Origin: Candidatus Melainabacteria bacterium
Lineage (GTDB): Bacteria; Cyanobacteriota; Vampirovibrionia; Obscuribacterales; Obscuribacteraceae
NCBI GenBank assembly: GCA_016716405.1
Contig: JADJWK010000001.1
Coordinates: forward strand, 744,001-808,000
Reading direction: 5' to 3'
DNA: 64,000 nt
Shown: one piece after another, positions 1-8,564 of the stretch
Numbering within the stretch: the first letter of the stretch is position 1
Layout of the letters: every line of letters begins with the position of its first letter
The notes under the pieces: generated by a model
Seen by the model: the letters and a program-made list of their open reading frames with translations, nothing else
Told to the model about the DNA's origin: nothing
Database searches by the model: none
Position numbers and translations under genes: made by a program

Positions 1-2
1 TG

Positions 3-1844
3 AAGTCGAGTCCCGACTCCATCGCGTCCATCACCATTTTCAACGGCAGCGACCGGATCACGCTGCTGCGGTCGGATAACGGCAACAGGTATTACGTCAC
101 TCTGCCGGAGCGCGGAGGGACGGAAGCCGTTATCGCCCTGGCTCAGGAGAAGAGCATCGCCTGGAAGGCGGAGACCGACAGTACCGCTACCCTGCGGGGC
201 TTCTTCTTCTCCTTCGGTCCTTTCCTCATCCTGGGCGGGATCCTGGTCTTCTTCTGGTACCGGAACAGGCAGGGTGGTGCAGCGGGTGGTCCCGGCGGCA
301 TGGGCTTCGCAAAGTCCCGGGCCACCGATCACGACGCCGAAGGCGCCGACGTCCGCAAGGTCACCTTCAACGACGTCGCCGGCTGTGACGAGGCCATCAA
401 GGAAATGCGCCGGATCGCGCGTGGTTTGAGGCGTCGCAAGCTCTACGCATTCTTCGGCGCCAAGCTCCCCAAGGGCATCATCCTGGAAGGACCTCCGGGC
501 ACGGGTAAGACCCTTCTCGCCCGAGCCCTGGCTGGCGAAACCGACGGCACCTTCTCGTCCACCTCCGGCTCCGACTTCGTCGAGATGTTCGTGGGTGTGG
601 GCGCTTCCCGCGTTCGCGATACTTTCGAGAAGGGTCGCAAGAAGGTGAAGGAGACAGGCAAGCCGCACATCATCTTCATCGACGAGATCGATGCGGTGGG
701 CGGCAAGCGTGGCGGCGGCACCGGCGAGAGCAGCAACTCCGAGCGCGAGCAGACCCTCAATGCCATCCTCGTCGAGATGGACGGCATGAAGAACAACGAA
801 GGTCTCATCCTGGTGGCGGCGACCAACCGCGCCGACATGCTCGACAACGCGCTTCTGCGCCCGGGGCGTTTCGACAGCCAGATCACCGTGGACCTTCCCA
901 ACAAGGAAGGAAGGTCCGCGATCTTCGCCATTCACACCCGCAAGAAGCCCCTGGCTGAGAACATCAGCTGCGATCTTCTGGCGGCCCGCAGCTACGGCTA
1001 CAGCGGTGCCGAGATCGAGGGTGCCTGCAATCGTGCCGCGCTTCTGGCGGCCGAGCGTTATGGCGCCGACATTCCGGAAGACGCTTCCGAAGCCGAGATC
1101 GAGGCGGCCCTACGTAAAGCCGGCGCTGTAATCTCCCTGGCTGATTTCGATGAGGGCGTGGATTTCGTGCGTTTCGGCAGCGCCGACCCGGCCAAGCAGA
1201 AAGCCATGGCCGAGGACGACAAGCGCAACACCGCCGTGCACGAAGCCGGTCATGCCTGCGTCTCCGATGTGATGCCCGGGGCCGATCCGGTGGTGAAGAT
1301 CACGATCATGAACCGCTCCAAGGCGCTCGGCTACGTTCAGAACATGCCTTCCGACGATCGCTATGGTCTCACCGACGAGCAGATCATCGCTCGCATGGTC
1401 ACCTGCATGGCCGGTCGGGCTGCTCAGGAAGTCATCCTCGGCAAGTCGGACACCGGCGCTGCCAACGACTTCGAGCAAGCCAGCCAGTATGCCTATAACA
1501 TGGTGACCCGCTGGGGCATGTCCAGGCTCGGCCATATCTCGGTCGGGCGTGGCGGCACCGGCATGCGCGGCATGAGCGGCTCAGGCCCCATCGCCAACTA
1601 TGGTCCCGGGCTCGCAGACCGCATCGACGATGAATGGATGCGGATCGTCGAGGAATGCTACAAGATGGCCCGCGCCATCGTCGAGAAGGATCGCACCCGT
1701 ATCGAGGCGCTCGCCAAGACGCTGCTCGAGAAGGAGACCGTTCTGGGTGATGAGTGGAACGCGTTTACTGCTCAGAATCCGAGCCGTGTCGACAAGAATT
1801 CGCTGTCCTTCGATCCCGCCGCACCGGAAGGAGGGAAAGAATAA
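3..1844 (+). CDS. ftsH: FtsH-family membrane AAA+ zinc metalloprotease (5' end outside window)
   Basis: ATP-dependent protease that extracts and degrades membrane and misfolded proteins. The frame is already open at base 3, so the gene starts before the window. The first part encodes the extracytoplasmic domain, then one membrane segment near bases 195-265 (FFFSFGPFLILGGILVFFW). The AAA domain has Walker A GPPGTGKT (about base 490), Walker B IIFIDEID and the second region of homology ending RPGRFD. The protease domain has the zinc motif HEAGH (about base 1240) and the third ligand Asp in GAANDFEQA. All catalytic residues are intact. The stop codon shares one base with the next start (TAATG), so the two genes are translationally coupled. 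This is one of two FtsH genes in the window; the other is at 33618-35618 on the opposite strand. Confidence 0.95.
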   Translation, partial: KSSPDSIASITIFNGSDRITLLRSDNGNRYYVTLPERGGTEAVIALAQEKSIAWKAETDSTATLRGFFFSFGPFLILGGILVFFWYRNRQGGAAGGPGGMGFAKSRATDHDAEGADVRKVTFNDVAGCDEAIKEMRRIARGLRRRKLYAFFGAKLPKGIILEGPPGTGKTLLARALAGETDGTFSSTSGSDFVEMFVGVGASRVRDTFEKGRKKVKETGKPHIIFIDEIDAVGGKRGGGTGESSNSEREQTLNAILVEMDGMKNNEGLILVAATNRADMLDNALLRPGRFDSQITVDLPNKEGRSAIFAIHTRKKPLAENISCDLLAARSYGYSGAEIEGACNRAALLAAERYGADIPEDASEAEIEAALRKAGAVISLADFDEGVDFVRFGSADPAKQKAMAEDDKRNTAVHEAGHACVSDVMPGADPVVKITIMNRSKALGYVQNMPSDDRYGLTDEQIIARMVTCMAGRAAQEVILGKSDTGAANDFEQASQYAYNMVTRWGMSRLGHISVGRGGTGMRGMSGSGPIANYGPGLADRIDDEWMRIVEECYKMARAIVEKDRTRIEALAKTLLEKETVLGDEWNAFTAQNPSRVDKNSLSFDPAAPEGGKE

Positions 1845-2050
1845 TGCCTCTGCCAATGTTCGAGAAAAATCCCGACGGCCTCGCAAGCGTCGCCGATCGG
1901 GTTCGCGGCTGTATCTCTCTGGTGTTCTGCATCGGGGGTTTCACCGTGGCTTACAATGCGCCTGACACTCAGTGGCAGGCCTTTGGAATGATCGTCGGTT
2001 TCCTTTGCATGCTCACCACCCTGGCGATCATGTTCAAGGACTTCGATTGA
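1844..2050 (+). CDS. small two-helix membrane protein coupled to FtsH
   Basis: A 68-residue protein starting at ATG 1844, which overlaps the ftsH stop by one base and is preceded by a GGAGGG ribosome binding site. It has two hydrophobic segments: about residues 23-40 (GCISLVFCIGGFTVAY) and 46-65 (FGMIVGFLCMLTTLAIMF). I do not recognise a family. Tight coupling to ftsH suggests a partner or regulator of the protease, such as a small membrane adaptor, but that is inferred from position only. Confidence 0.7.
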   Translation: MPLPMFEKNPDGLASVADRVRGCISLVFCIGGFTVAYNAPDTQWQAFGMIVGFLCMLTTLAIMFKDFD

Positions 2051-2080
2051 TCGTTTGAGTCTCGGCTGAATGCGGGACTC

Positions 2081-2127
2081 GACGGGACGCGTGTAGTGCT
2101 TCGGCACCGCTCGCGTCTCGTCATTTT
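2081..2127 (+). terminator. intrinsic terminator of cluster A
   Basis: GACGGGACGCG pairs with CGCGTCTCGTC around an inner hairpin closed by a TTCG tetraloop, followed by ATTTTT. It ends the ftsH transcript. About 25 bases later comes GGTATAGTAGGA, which partly resembles the seven-copy CTAT..TAGTAAA motif found after other accessory clusters. Confidence 0.75.
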
Positions 2128-2266
2128 TCGCTGCGAGATACGGGGCGGTATAGTAGGACTTTGCACGCGCATTGATCGCATCCGTCTGTGGCGAAATTTC
2201 CTTTAACCTTACCTTAAGCCTGGCTGTGTGAACATGGAGAAATGGTTGCAAGAGGAAGGCATTCAA

Positions 2267-2401
2267 ATGAAGAAGCGCAGAACCTCCGGAAAATTGTTCG
2301 GAAAGCTCTTGTTTAGTGCACTTTTGTGGGTTGTCGGCAAACTGCTCGAGCCTGTTCCAGTAGTGAAGGCGATGTTGAATGTAGTGGCATTCGCCGCCTG
2401 A
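2267..2401 (+). CDS. putative 44-residue membrane peptide
   Basis: A short frame starting at ATG 2267, seven bases after AGGAAGG, or at ATG 2234 for 55 residues. The peptide starts with basic residues (MKKRRTSGK) and continues with a hydrophobic stretch (LFSALLWVVGKLLEPVPVV). It ends 17 bases before the 3' end of the convergent permease gene. No family recognised; the basic start, hydrophobic body and good ribosome binding site are the only support. Confidence 0.4.
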   Translation: MKKRRTSGKLFGKLLFSALLWVVGKLLEPVPVVKAMLNVVAFAA

Positions 2402-2417
2402 TCTTTGCCGCAGTAAT

Positions 2418-3155
2418 TCAAATCTGAATCAACGACTTCAAGGCGGCGATCAACAGCACCGCTGCCAGAAGGCGCCTGAGATACTCGCTTGTGCTCAGTC
2501 TGGTGGCGGACCATGAGCCGAGTAGCGATCCGGCCAGTGCCACTGCTAATAGTGGTGCCATCTCGCCGTATTCCAGAGAGGAGTTGATCAGTCGAGCGCA
2601 AAGTCCCGCCAGGGAATTGGCCACGATAAAGAGGGCTGCAGTGGCGGACGTCGTGCGGGTATCCGCCCACCCGGACAGAATAATCACCGGGCTCAGGAAG
2701 ACACCACCGCCGATACCGACGGCGCCAGCGAGAAAGCCGAGCACTGCTCCTGTCGGGACGACGATCTTGAGGGCGGGCCGGCGCACGAAGCGGTCCGGGG
2801 AGCCGGGCGGTGTCTTGAGCAGGAGAAGCCTTGCCGAGGCCAGAATCAGCACTATCGCCAGAAGGAGAGAATACTGGCTGTCGCTGGGCCGGCAGATGGC
2901 TCCCAGAAAGGCGAAGGGTATGGAGACCAGTATGAATGGCAGGCTCAGGGACAGGCTGAGATAGCCGGCCCGGCAGTAAGCTGCCAGAGCTATGGAGGCG
3001 GTCAGGCAATTGAGGATGAGAGCGGAGCCGGCCATTATCCCCGGGTCCAGTTGATAGATGGTCATGATCGCCAGATAGCCGGTGGCGCCGCCGTGACCCA
3101 CTGCCGAATAGAGACAGGCGACGATGCCTATGAGCGTGTAGAAGATAGGGTCCAC
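2418..3155 (-). CDS. TauE/SafE-family membrane permease
   Basis: A 245-residue polytopic membrane protein of the TauE/SafE (DUF81) family, whose members export sulfite, sulfoacetate or other small organic anions. It shows the two-fold family pattern: an N-terminal half beginning IGIVACLYSAVGHGGATGYLA and a second half with GFLAGAVGIGGGVFLSPVI. About eight hydrophobic segments are visible. I place the start at GTG 3155, because longer frames run into the acyl-CoA dehydrogenase terminator at 3190-3213. The substrate cannot be inferred from the neighbours. Confidence 0.85.
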   Translation of the reverse strand: MDPIFYTLIGIVACLYSAVGHGGATGYLAIMTIYQLDPGIMAGSALILNCLTASIALAAYCRAGYLSLSLSLPFILVSIPFAFLGAICRPSDSQYSLLLAIVLILASARLLLLKTPPGSPDRFVRRPALKIVVPTGAVLGFLAGAVGIGGGVFLSPVIILSGWADTRTTSATAALFIVANSLAGLCARLINSSLEYGEMAPLLAVALAGSLLGSWSATRLSTSEYLRRLLAAVLLIAALKSLIQI

Positions 3156-3189
3156 TTTAGAGTCTTGCTCCAATCTCCTTTCGGGCAAA

Positions 3190-3213
3190 AAGGGCACCAG
3201 TTGCCTGGCGCCC
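3190..3213 (-). terminator. intrinsic terminator after acyl-CoA dehydrogenase
   Basis: Read on the minus strand, AGGGCGCCAG pairs with CTGGTGCCCT (one mismatch) around a four-base loop, followed directly by TTTTT. It lies just after the acyl-CoA dehydrogenase stop. Confidence 0.8.
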
Positions 3214-3235
3214 TCTAGATTGCTTCCCGATGGTT

Positions 3236-4411
3236 CTAGAGACCGAGTTGTCTGGCGATGACCAGGCGCTGGATCTCGGACGTGCCTTCGCCGATTTCGC
3301 AGAGCTTGGCGTCACGCAGGAAGCGCTCGGCGGGGAAGTCTTCGATATAGCCGTAACCGCCATGGATCTGGACGGCCAGGTTGCAGCATTTCGAAGCGAT
3401 TTCGGATGCGTAGAGCTTGGCTTGCGATCCTTCGAGGGTGACGCGCTTGCCGTGGTCCTTGAGCCAGGCAGCATGGTAGAGGAGCATCCTGGCTGCAGCG
3501 ATCTGGGTGGACATGTCGGCGAGATAGCCCTGGATGAACTGGAACTTGCCGATGGGCTGGCCGAAGGCTTCTCTCTGGTTGGCATAGGCCAGGGCCGAGT
3601 CGAAAGCCGCCTGGGCTATTCCCAGGGCCAGGGCGCCGATGGAAAGGCGTCCGCCTTCCAGCGTGGTGAGGGCTTGCTTATAGCCTTCCCCTTCTGCGCC
3701 GATGAGGTTCTCTTTCGGGATGCGGCAGTCTTCCATGGTGAGACTGGCGGTGGGGGAGCCGCGCATACCCATCTTTTTCTCGACCTTGCTGACATAGAAG
3801 CCAGGTGTGTCCTTCTCGACGATGAATGCCGAGATGCCTTTGCGACCCTGGCTGGGGTCGGTCATCGCCATGATGATCGAGACATCGGCATGGGTGGCAT
3901 TGGTGATGAATTGCTTGGTGCCGTTCAGGACATAGTGGTCTCCGTCTTTTCTGGCGGTGGTCTTCTGGGCCGAGGCGTCCGATCCAGTGCCCGGCTCGGT
4001 GAGGGCCCAGCAGCCTATATATTCGGCTTTGCAGAGCTTGGGCAGATATTTCTCTTTCTGCTCTTTGGTGCCGAACAGATTGATCGGGTTGCTTCCCAGA
4101 GAGACATGGGCGGCATAGCTGAGACCGGTGGAGCCGCAGGCCCGGGCGATCTCTTCGACGGCTATGACATAGGATCGATAGTCGGTGCCGACGCCACCAT
4201 ATTCGGGGTCGATAGGCAGGCCGAGCATATCGAGCTTGCCGAGCTCTTTGAAAGTCTCGACGGGGAAACGGGCTTCTCTGTCCACTTCCTGAGCCTTGGG
4301 GGCGATCTCTTTGGTGGCGAAATCGCGGAAGGCATCCCGGATTCCAAAATTGTCTTCGGTAAGAAAGGCGCCGTAAGGCTGAACGTCCTGTCCGGTCATG
4401 GTGGTACTCAC
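3236..4411 (-). CDS. acyl-CoA dehydrogenase
   Basis: FAD-dependent acyl-CoA dehydrogenase (short/branched-chain or isovaleryl type) that introduces the alpha-beta double bond in fatty acid or branched-chain amino acid breakdown. About 390 residues is typical. Visible signatures are CWALTEPGTGSDA (FAD/substrate loop), GGYGYIEDFPAERFLRDAK, and near the C-terminus EIGEGTSEIQR, which carries the catalytic Glu in GEGT. GTG 4411 is preferred as start because AAGGAG lies at normal distance; ATG 4399 is the alternative. It follows wecB on the same strand with a 118-base gap. No other beta-oxidation genes are nearby. Confidence 0.92.
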   Translation of the reverse strand: MSTTMTGQDVQPYGAFLTEDNFGIRDAFRDFATKEIAPKAQEVDREARFPVETFKELGKLDMLGLPIDPEYGGVGTDYRSYVIAVEEIARACGSTGLSYAAHVSLGSNPINLFGTKEQKEKYLPKLCKAEYIGCWALTEPGTGSDASAQKTTARKDGDHYVLNGTKQFITNATHADVSIIMAMTDPSQGRKGISAFIVEKDTPGFYVSKVEKKMGMRGSPTASLTMEDCRIPKENLIGAEGEGYKQALTTLEGGRLSIGALALGIAQAAFDSALAYANQREAFGQPIGKFQFIQGYLADMSTQIAAARMLLYHAAWLKDHGKRVTLEGSQAKLYASEIASKCCNLAVQIHGGYGYIEDFPAERFLRDAKLCEIGEGTSEIQRLVIARQLGL

Positions 4412-4529
4412 TTGTTCTCTCCTTGCAATCTCGTGAACGAAGGCCCGGAAGGGCCATCGGCAGGCTCGCCTGTCGAGCAAGCGGGCCAGATGCGGATCAT
4501 AACCCTTAAACTGATTGAGGGTGGTTTTC

Positions 4530-5654
4530 TTAAGACTTAGATAGATATTGCTCGATCGTCTCGACTATCTTCGCCGAGGCTAGCCCATCTCCGAAGGGAT
4601 TCCTGGCGCCGGCCATGGCCCGGTAACGCTCCGGAGCGTCCATCAGCTCCCGGGCGCCTGCCACAATCCCTTCGGTGGTGGTGCCCACCAGCCTGGCGGC
4701 TCCTGCCTCTACGGCTTCCGGTCGCTCGGTGTTGGTGCGCATTACCAGAACAGGCTTGCCCAGGGATGGGGCCTCCTCCTGGATGCCGCCCGAATCGGTG
4801 AGAATGAAGTGGCATTTCTGCATGGCGTAGACGAACGGCACATAGTCCAGGGGCTCGACATTGATCAGTCTGTCGTGACCCTTGAATACCGGCTCCACCG
4901 ATTCGCGGACCACCGGATTCTTATGCAGGGGATAGAGGATCTGGACGTCCGGATAACGCTCGGCGATCTCTTTCAAGGCCAGGGCGATCTGGCTCATGGG
5001 TGCGCCCCAGTTTTCCCTCCGGTGGGCTGTCACCAGGAGGACTTTGTATTTGTCGAAGTCGGCTCTGCCGAATAGCTTGTGGTCCACCGGCGAGTCCTTC
5101 AGGCGCCGTGAGGTGTCCATCAGGGCATCGATTACCGTATTGCCTGTCTGATAGACATGCTCGGTAATTCCCTCTCTTCTCAGGTTTTCCACAGCCAGGG
5201 GGGTGGGGGCGAAATGAAGGGTGGCGAGCTGGCTGGTCTGACGCCTGGACATCTCTTCCGGAAAGGGGTTGTAGCGGTCGGCGGTTCTGAGGCCTGCTTC
5301 CACATGACCGACCGGCACTTTGTGGTAGAAAGCCGCAAGCGCAGCGGTCATGACGGTGACGGTATCCCCCTGAACGAGAAGCAGGTCGGGGGCGGACTCT
5401 TTCAGAAGAGCGTCCATTCCGGTGATCACGCGGCTGGTAATGTCCGCCAGGCTCTGGCCCGGTCTCATGATATTGAGGTCGTGATCGGCTTTGACGCCGA
5501 ACCAGTCGAGCATCTGATCGAGCATCTCGCGATGCTGGGCTGTGAGGACCACCACCGGCTCGAGAATCTCGGATTGCTCCAGGCGGGCTACCACCGGAGC
5601 CAGCTTGACAGCTTCCGGTCTTGTTCCGAACACACACATGACGCGCTTTTTCAT
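4530..5654 (-). CDS. wecB: UDP-N-acetylglucosamine 2-epimerase (non-hydrolysing)
   Basis: Interconverts UDP-GlcNAc and UDP-ManNAc for cell-surface polysaccharide synthesis. The 374 residues match the family length. Diagnostic segments are the N-terminal FGTRPEAVKLAPVV, the HVEAGLRT motif, the central VTAHRREN and the C-terminal LTDSGGIQEEAPSLGKPVLV that binds UDP. The start ATG begins MKKRVMCVFGTRPEA. The upstream gene at 5791 is divergent, so the 136-base gap should hold promoters for both. No other polysaccharide genes are adjacent. Confidence 0.95.
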   Translation of the reverse strand: MKKRVMCVFGTRPEAVKLAPVVARLEQSEILEPVVVLTAQHREMLDQMLDWFGVKADHDLNIMRPGQSLADITSRVITGMDALLKESAPDLLLVQGDTVTVMTAALAAFYHKVPVGHVEAGLRTADRYNPFPEEMSRRQTSQLATLHFAPTPLAVENLRREGITEHVYQTGNTVIDALMDTSRRLKDSPVDHKLFGRADFDKYKVLLVTAHRRENWGAPMSQIALALKEIAERYPDVQILYPLHKNPVVRESVEPVFKGHDRLINVEPLDYVPFVYAMQKCHFILTDSGGIQEEAPSLGKPVLVMRTNTERPEAVEAGAARLVGTTTEGIVAGARELMDAPERYRAMAGARNPFGDGLASAKIVETIEQYLSKS

Positions 5655-5790
5655 GGTGGCAAATTCTACAGCAATTGCCGCCGGGCAATCTTATCGAGCC
5701 CTCACCAATTCCAAAGGCTGGAGCCGGTCTGTTAAACTAGGGCGTTTGTGGGTATCTCCAGTAAATCAGGACTTTCTTGCTGAGGGCGAC

Positions 5791-6441
5791 GTGGACGTCA
5801 TTATTGAAGGCAAAATTACCAGCGAAGAAGGTGTCGACGAGGTCCTTCGCACCTGTGCCGAGATCAAGTCGGTGAATACGCCGATTCTTCGGATCAATGA
5901 CAATAATTCCGAGCTTCAGGGACGGATCGCATTCTCCCAGGGCGGCTATATTATCGGCGCTAAAATCGCCAACACCGGCGAGATGGGCTATGACGCCGTT
6001 CGCAAGTTGCTCCTGGTCTCGGACGGCAACTATGCCATCCTCGATCCGCTTCGCAAGCATATTACCGAGGTCAATCAGTCTCTCTGGATCAAGGTGGATA
6101 AACTGGTAGCACTTCTGCCCAATCTTCCCGAAAGCTCGGAAGGGCTCGTGGACCCGCATCCGGATCGTATCGAGGCCAGCATTGTTCGTCCCAAGACGGG
6201 ACAGATCGATATCTCGGGTGCTTTCGCCCAGGCGGCGGTGGAAGACAGAGCCGCGCCGGTGGATAAGGGTCCTGCACCGGTTGTGGTCGATGCCAAGTCC
6301 CGGTCGCGCCGTTTCAATATCGGTGCCTGGCGCGTATTCAGAGCCGGACTGGTGATCATCGCCGTGTTCGCCCTTGTACTTTCAGGACTCCTGTACAGCC
6401 ACGAGATCGTTGCTTTTGCCCAGAATCTCTTCAAGCATTAG
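5791..6441 (+). CDS. DUF4388 (PATAN)-like protein with C-terminal membrane anchor
   Basis: About 216 residues. The first 100 resemble the DUF4388/PATAN fold: GKITSEEGVDEVL, LRIND, GRIAFSQGGYIIGA and an alpha-helical end around VRKLLLVSDGNYAIL. This domain is common in regulatory and gliding-type proteins of cyanobacteria and deltaproteobacteria. A linker follows, then one membrane segment (FRAGLVIIAVFALVLSGLLY) close to the C-terminus, so the domain probably faces the cytoplasm. The GTG 5791 start is tentative; GAGGG lies just before it. The frame overlaps the next gene. A second DUF4388-like protein is at 38664-39644. Confidence 0.65.
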   Translation: MDVIIEGKITSEEGVDEVLRTCAEIKSVNTPILRINDNNSELQGRIAFSQGGYIIGAKIANTGEMGYDAVRKLLLVSDGNYAILDPLRKHITEVNQSLWIKVDKLVALLPNLPESSEGLVDPHPDRIEASIVRPKTGQIDISGAFAQAAVEDRAAPVDKGPAPVVVDAKSRSRRFNIGAWRVFRAGLVIIAVFALVLSGLLYSHEIVAFAQNLFKH

Positions 6442-7378
6442 CTTTGCGGCGGTGTTTCTGGCCCTTTTGCTGGTCTCTCTCGGGATGACTCCGCGGGCCG
6501 GCGCCGTTGAGGATGACGGGCTCATTGCTCATCAAATAGTTTATGAAGGTCTAGCCAGGCAGTATTTCGTTCATGCGCCCCAGGCTTATGATCCTGGCAG
6601 ACCTACGGCCGTGGTGATTCTCTTTCATCAGGACGGGGCTAGCGGCCCGGAGATCGCCGAGCTCAGCCAGCTCAACCGGGTGGCTGACAAGAATGGTTTC
6701 CTGGCTGTTTATCCGGACTCCGTCAAAGGAGCGTGGAACGACGGCAGACGTATGAACCGGGGCTATCAGTTCGATGACGTGGGTTTTATCGATCGGTTGA
6801 TTCGTGATCTGCACCTCAAGTGGAACGCCGATCCCGCCAGGATCTATGCTGCCGGTTTCGATGGCGGGGGCTTTTTCTGCCAGTATCTCGCCCTCAAGCT
6901 TCCCGGCCGCCTGGCTGCGGTCAGCTCGGTTGCGGCAACTCTTCCCGAGTTGATTTATCACAAGATGCAGCTGCGCAAGCCCACTCCGGTGTTCTATATC
7001 CTGGGCATGGATGATCGAGCGGTGCCTTTCAAAGAGCCCGAGAAGAAAAAAGGAAGCAAGCAGCCCCGGGAGCGCCTGCTTACCGCCTCTGCCGCCGTCG
7101 ACTTCTGGCTTCGAGGGAATCGCTGCTCGCCAAGAGCGGAGCAGGGAATGCTGGCCGATATAGATGAGACCGATGGGACCCGGGTTCGCTGGCTTCGCTA
7201 TGCTGTCTGCTCCAAGGGCTCGGAGGTGCTTCTCTACGGCATCGAGGGAGGCGGGCATACCTGGCCGGGAGGCTACAAGCAGTCGGGCAAGCTCGGCCAT
7301 ACCTGCATGGATATCGACGGGGCGGAGGAGATCTGGAAGTTTTTTGCCCGGCATAAGTTAGAAGACTCCCGGCTCTAG
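6410..7378 (+). CDS. secreted LpqC/PHB-depolymerase-like alpha/beta hydrolase with Asp at the nucleophile site
   Basis: Resembles extracellular polyhydroxybutyrate depolymerase/feruloyl esterase (LpqC) proteins. It has a signal-peptide-like start (FAAVFLALLLVSLGM), then the opening fold segment AVVILFHQDGASGPEI, the core VYPDSVKGAWNDGR, an acid loop ILGMDDRAVPF and the late GGGHTWPGG with the catalytic His. The nucleophile elbow, normally G-x-S-x-G-G, reads AAGFDGGGFF, so Asp replaces Ser. The protein could be inactive or could use Asp, as dehalogenases and epoxide hydrolases do. The start is uncertain: there is no ATG, and TTG 6410 or 6416 overlap the preceding gene. Confidence 0.75.
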   Translation: MLLPRISSSISFAAVFLALLLVSLGMTPRAGAVEDDGLIAHQIVYEGLARQYFVHAPQAYDPGRPTAVVILFHQDGASGPEIAELSQLNRVADKNGFLAVYPDSVKGAWNDGRRMNRGYQFDDVGFIDRLIRDLHLKWNADPARIYAAGFDGGGFFCQYLALKLPGRLAAVSSVAATLPELIYHKMQLRKPTPVFYILGMDDRAVPFKEPEKKKGSKQPRERLLTASAAVDFWLRGNRCSPRAEQGMLADIDETDGTRVRWLRYAVCSKGSEVLLYGIEGGGHTWPGGYKQSGKLGHTCMDIDGAEEIWKFFARHKLEDSRL

Positions 7379-7983
7379 GCTTTTATTAGATTGGTAGCGC
7401 AAGCACGCTAATTGCCAGGCAAATAAATAAACGTACGTTCATGAGGGTGCGCTAACTATTAATAGTCATAGCTCTACGTATTCTTACGTATATGCGATTC
7501 CTCCGGATTAATTCTTCGGGGTCGTCATCGCCTGGTTCGATACTCCCGGTATGACACGCTTTGCGGATGCGCAGCGGTTCAAAAAAGGGAAAAATCAGGG
7601 TAACCCATTATTAATCCGGCTATTGCTTGGCAACCCTCTCTTTATTAGTGTGTACTTATCCTTTGGATTAAACCCATGACACGCAGGACGGATTTTATCC
7701 TCAACCCATAGCCAATCCGACCAATCCAGCTTTTCTCACCAGGCATTGCGTGCCCAGAGGACTTACACGTCGACTTGAGCCGGGTCCCTGACCCGATTGA
7801 GTCGGTCTTGATGCTGCGCGAGCATCGCGACCGGATAAATGCGCATTTCGATTGATTGGGGGCAGCTGTGCTAATCATGCACACCCAATTGATGAAGCGC
7901 GTCTTGTTGTTTCGATTTATAACCCGACCCGTCAGCCGGTTCGCGACCTGGCTTTCGAGTCCAATAAAAACAAGGAGACAAAC
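7379..7983. other. 605-base intergenic region before cluster B
   Basis: No coding frame is convincing. The left part is AT-rich and has the perfect palindrome ACTATTAATAGT near 7453. The right part carries the stem-loops listed separately at 7771-7832. The last 60 bases lead into AAGGAG before the first cluster B gene, so much of this region is probably promoter and untranslated leader. Confidence 0.5.
7771..7832 (+). promoter_or_regulatory. two adjacent stem-loops in the cluster B leader
   Basis: Stem-loop 1 pairs CGACT with AGTCG and inside it CGGGT with ACCCG (7771-7804). Stem-loop 2 pairs GGTC with GACC and inside it GATGCT with AGCATC (7804-7832). They lie about 150 bases upstream of the first gene. 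They could be a leader structure or a terminator of upstream transcription. They do not match the leader RNA family seen at 8441 and elsewhere. Confidence 0.45.
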
Positions 7984-8364
7984 ATGACAAACTCCAAGTC
8001 CACTCTGCTGTCCGATCACGGCAATGCGCTCGAAGCGAAGATCTATGCATCCCGCCCCGGGATCGCAACCGTGACCAAGATCCCCGACCATGTCGAAGGC
8101 GTCGCCGTGAAGGTGACCGTCATCGGCGAGCTCGGTGAAGGCGACTACGTCGTGCGCTCGGTGCGTGCCGGGACCAAGTATCCAGCACGCAAGATGGAAG
8201 TTCTCTTCGGTGTGGTGCCGGCATCCGTCGCCAGCAACATCGAGGGGTTCAAGAGCGATGTCAGCGAAAACCGCCGGAGCGCCTTCGAAGCCGGATCCTG
8301 CATCTGGCTGCGCACCGGTAACGAGGTCGCTTCCATCGCCAACGCGGTTCGCGTGACTGTCTGA
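7984..8364 (+). CDS. unknown 126-residue protein, first gene of cluster B
   Basis: Starts at ATG 7984 seven bases after AAGGAG. The protein has a hydrophilic N-terminus, then alternating short hydrophobic stretches (VAVKVTVIGEL, DYVVRSVRAG, MEVLFGVVP, SCIWLRTGNEV, ANAVRVTV) that suggest a small beta-rich fold. There is no signal peptide, membrane segment or known motif. The next gene starts 200 bases later, after a structured leader RNA. Confidence 0.7.
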   Translation: MTNSKSTLLSDHGNALEAKIYASRPGIATVTKIPDHVEGVAVKVTVIGELGEGDYVVRSVRAGTKYPARKMEVLFGVVPASVASNIEGFKSDVSENRRSAFEAGSCIWLRTGNEVASIANAVRVTV

Positions 8365-8440
8365 GCATCAGCTCTCGCAATAGCCGGAAGTGCTGCCCTT
8401 CCGGTGGCTGCGAGACGATGTGCGTCCAGCCAAGCGAACA

Positions 8441-8536
8441 ATCCTGAACCTGCACCGATATGCAGGGGAGGCCGGGTCGTTGATGCGGTCCGGTGCTGGC
8501 CAGCTCGAACGGGAGCTGGCTGGGGAAATGTTTCCC
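8441..8536 (+). ncRNA. structured leader RNA, copy 1 (upstream of nuclease-like gene)
   Basis: Copy 1 of a seven-copy leader family. Order: ATCCTGAA; hairpin CCTGCA/TGCAGG; GGAGG; CCGG-GT, variable loop, GT-CCGG; TGCTGG; hairpin CCAGCTC/GAGCTGG; CTGGGGAAA running into a hairpin closed by TTTCCC. Both variable stems differ from the other copies yet remain paired. It ends 28 bases before the next ATG, so it belongs to that gene's untranslated leader. Confidence 0.75.
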
Positions 8537-8564
8537 AAAAAACTAAAGCCGAAAGGTACAAATC

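Noticed and set aside
3230..4540. 436-codon plus-strand frame opposite acyl-CoA dehydrogenase
   Set aside because: Mirror of a conserved enzyme; composition and lack of a start signal argue against coding.
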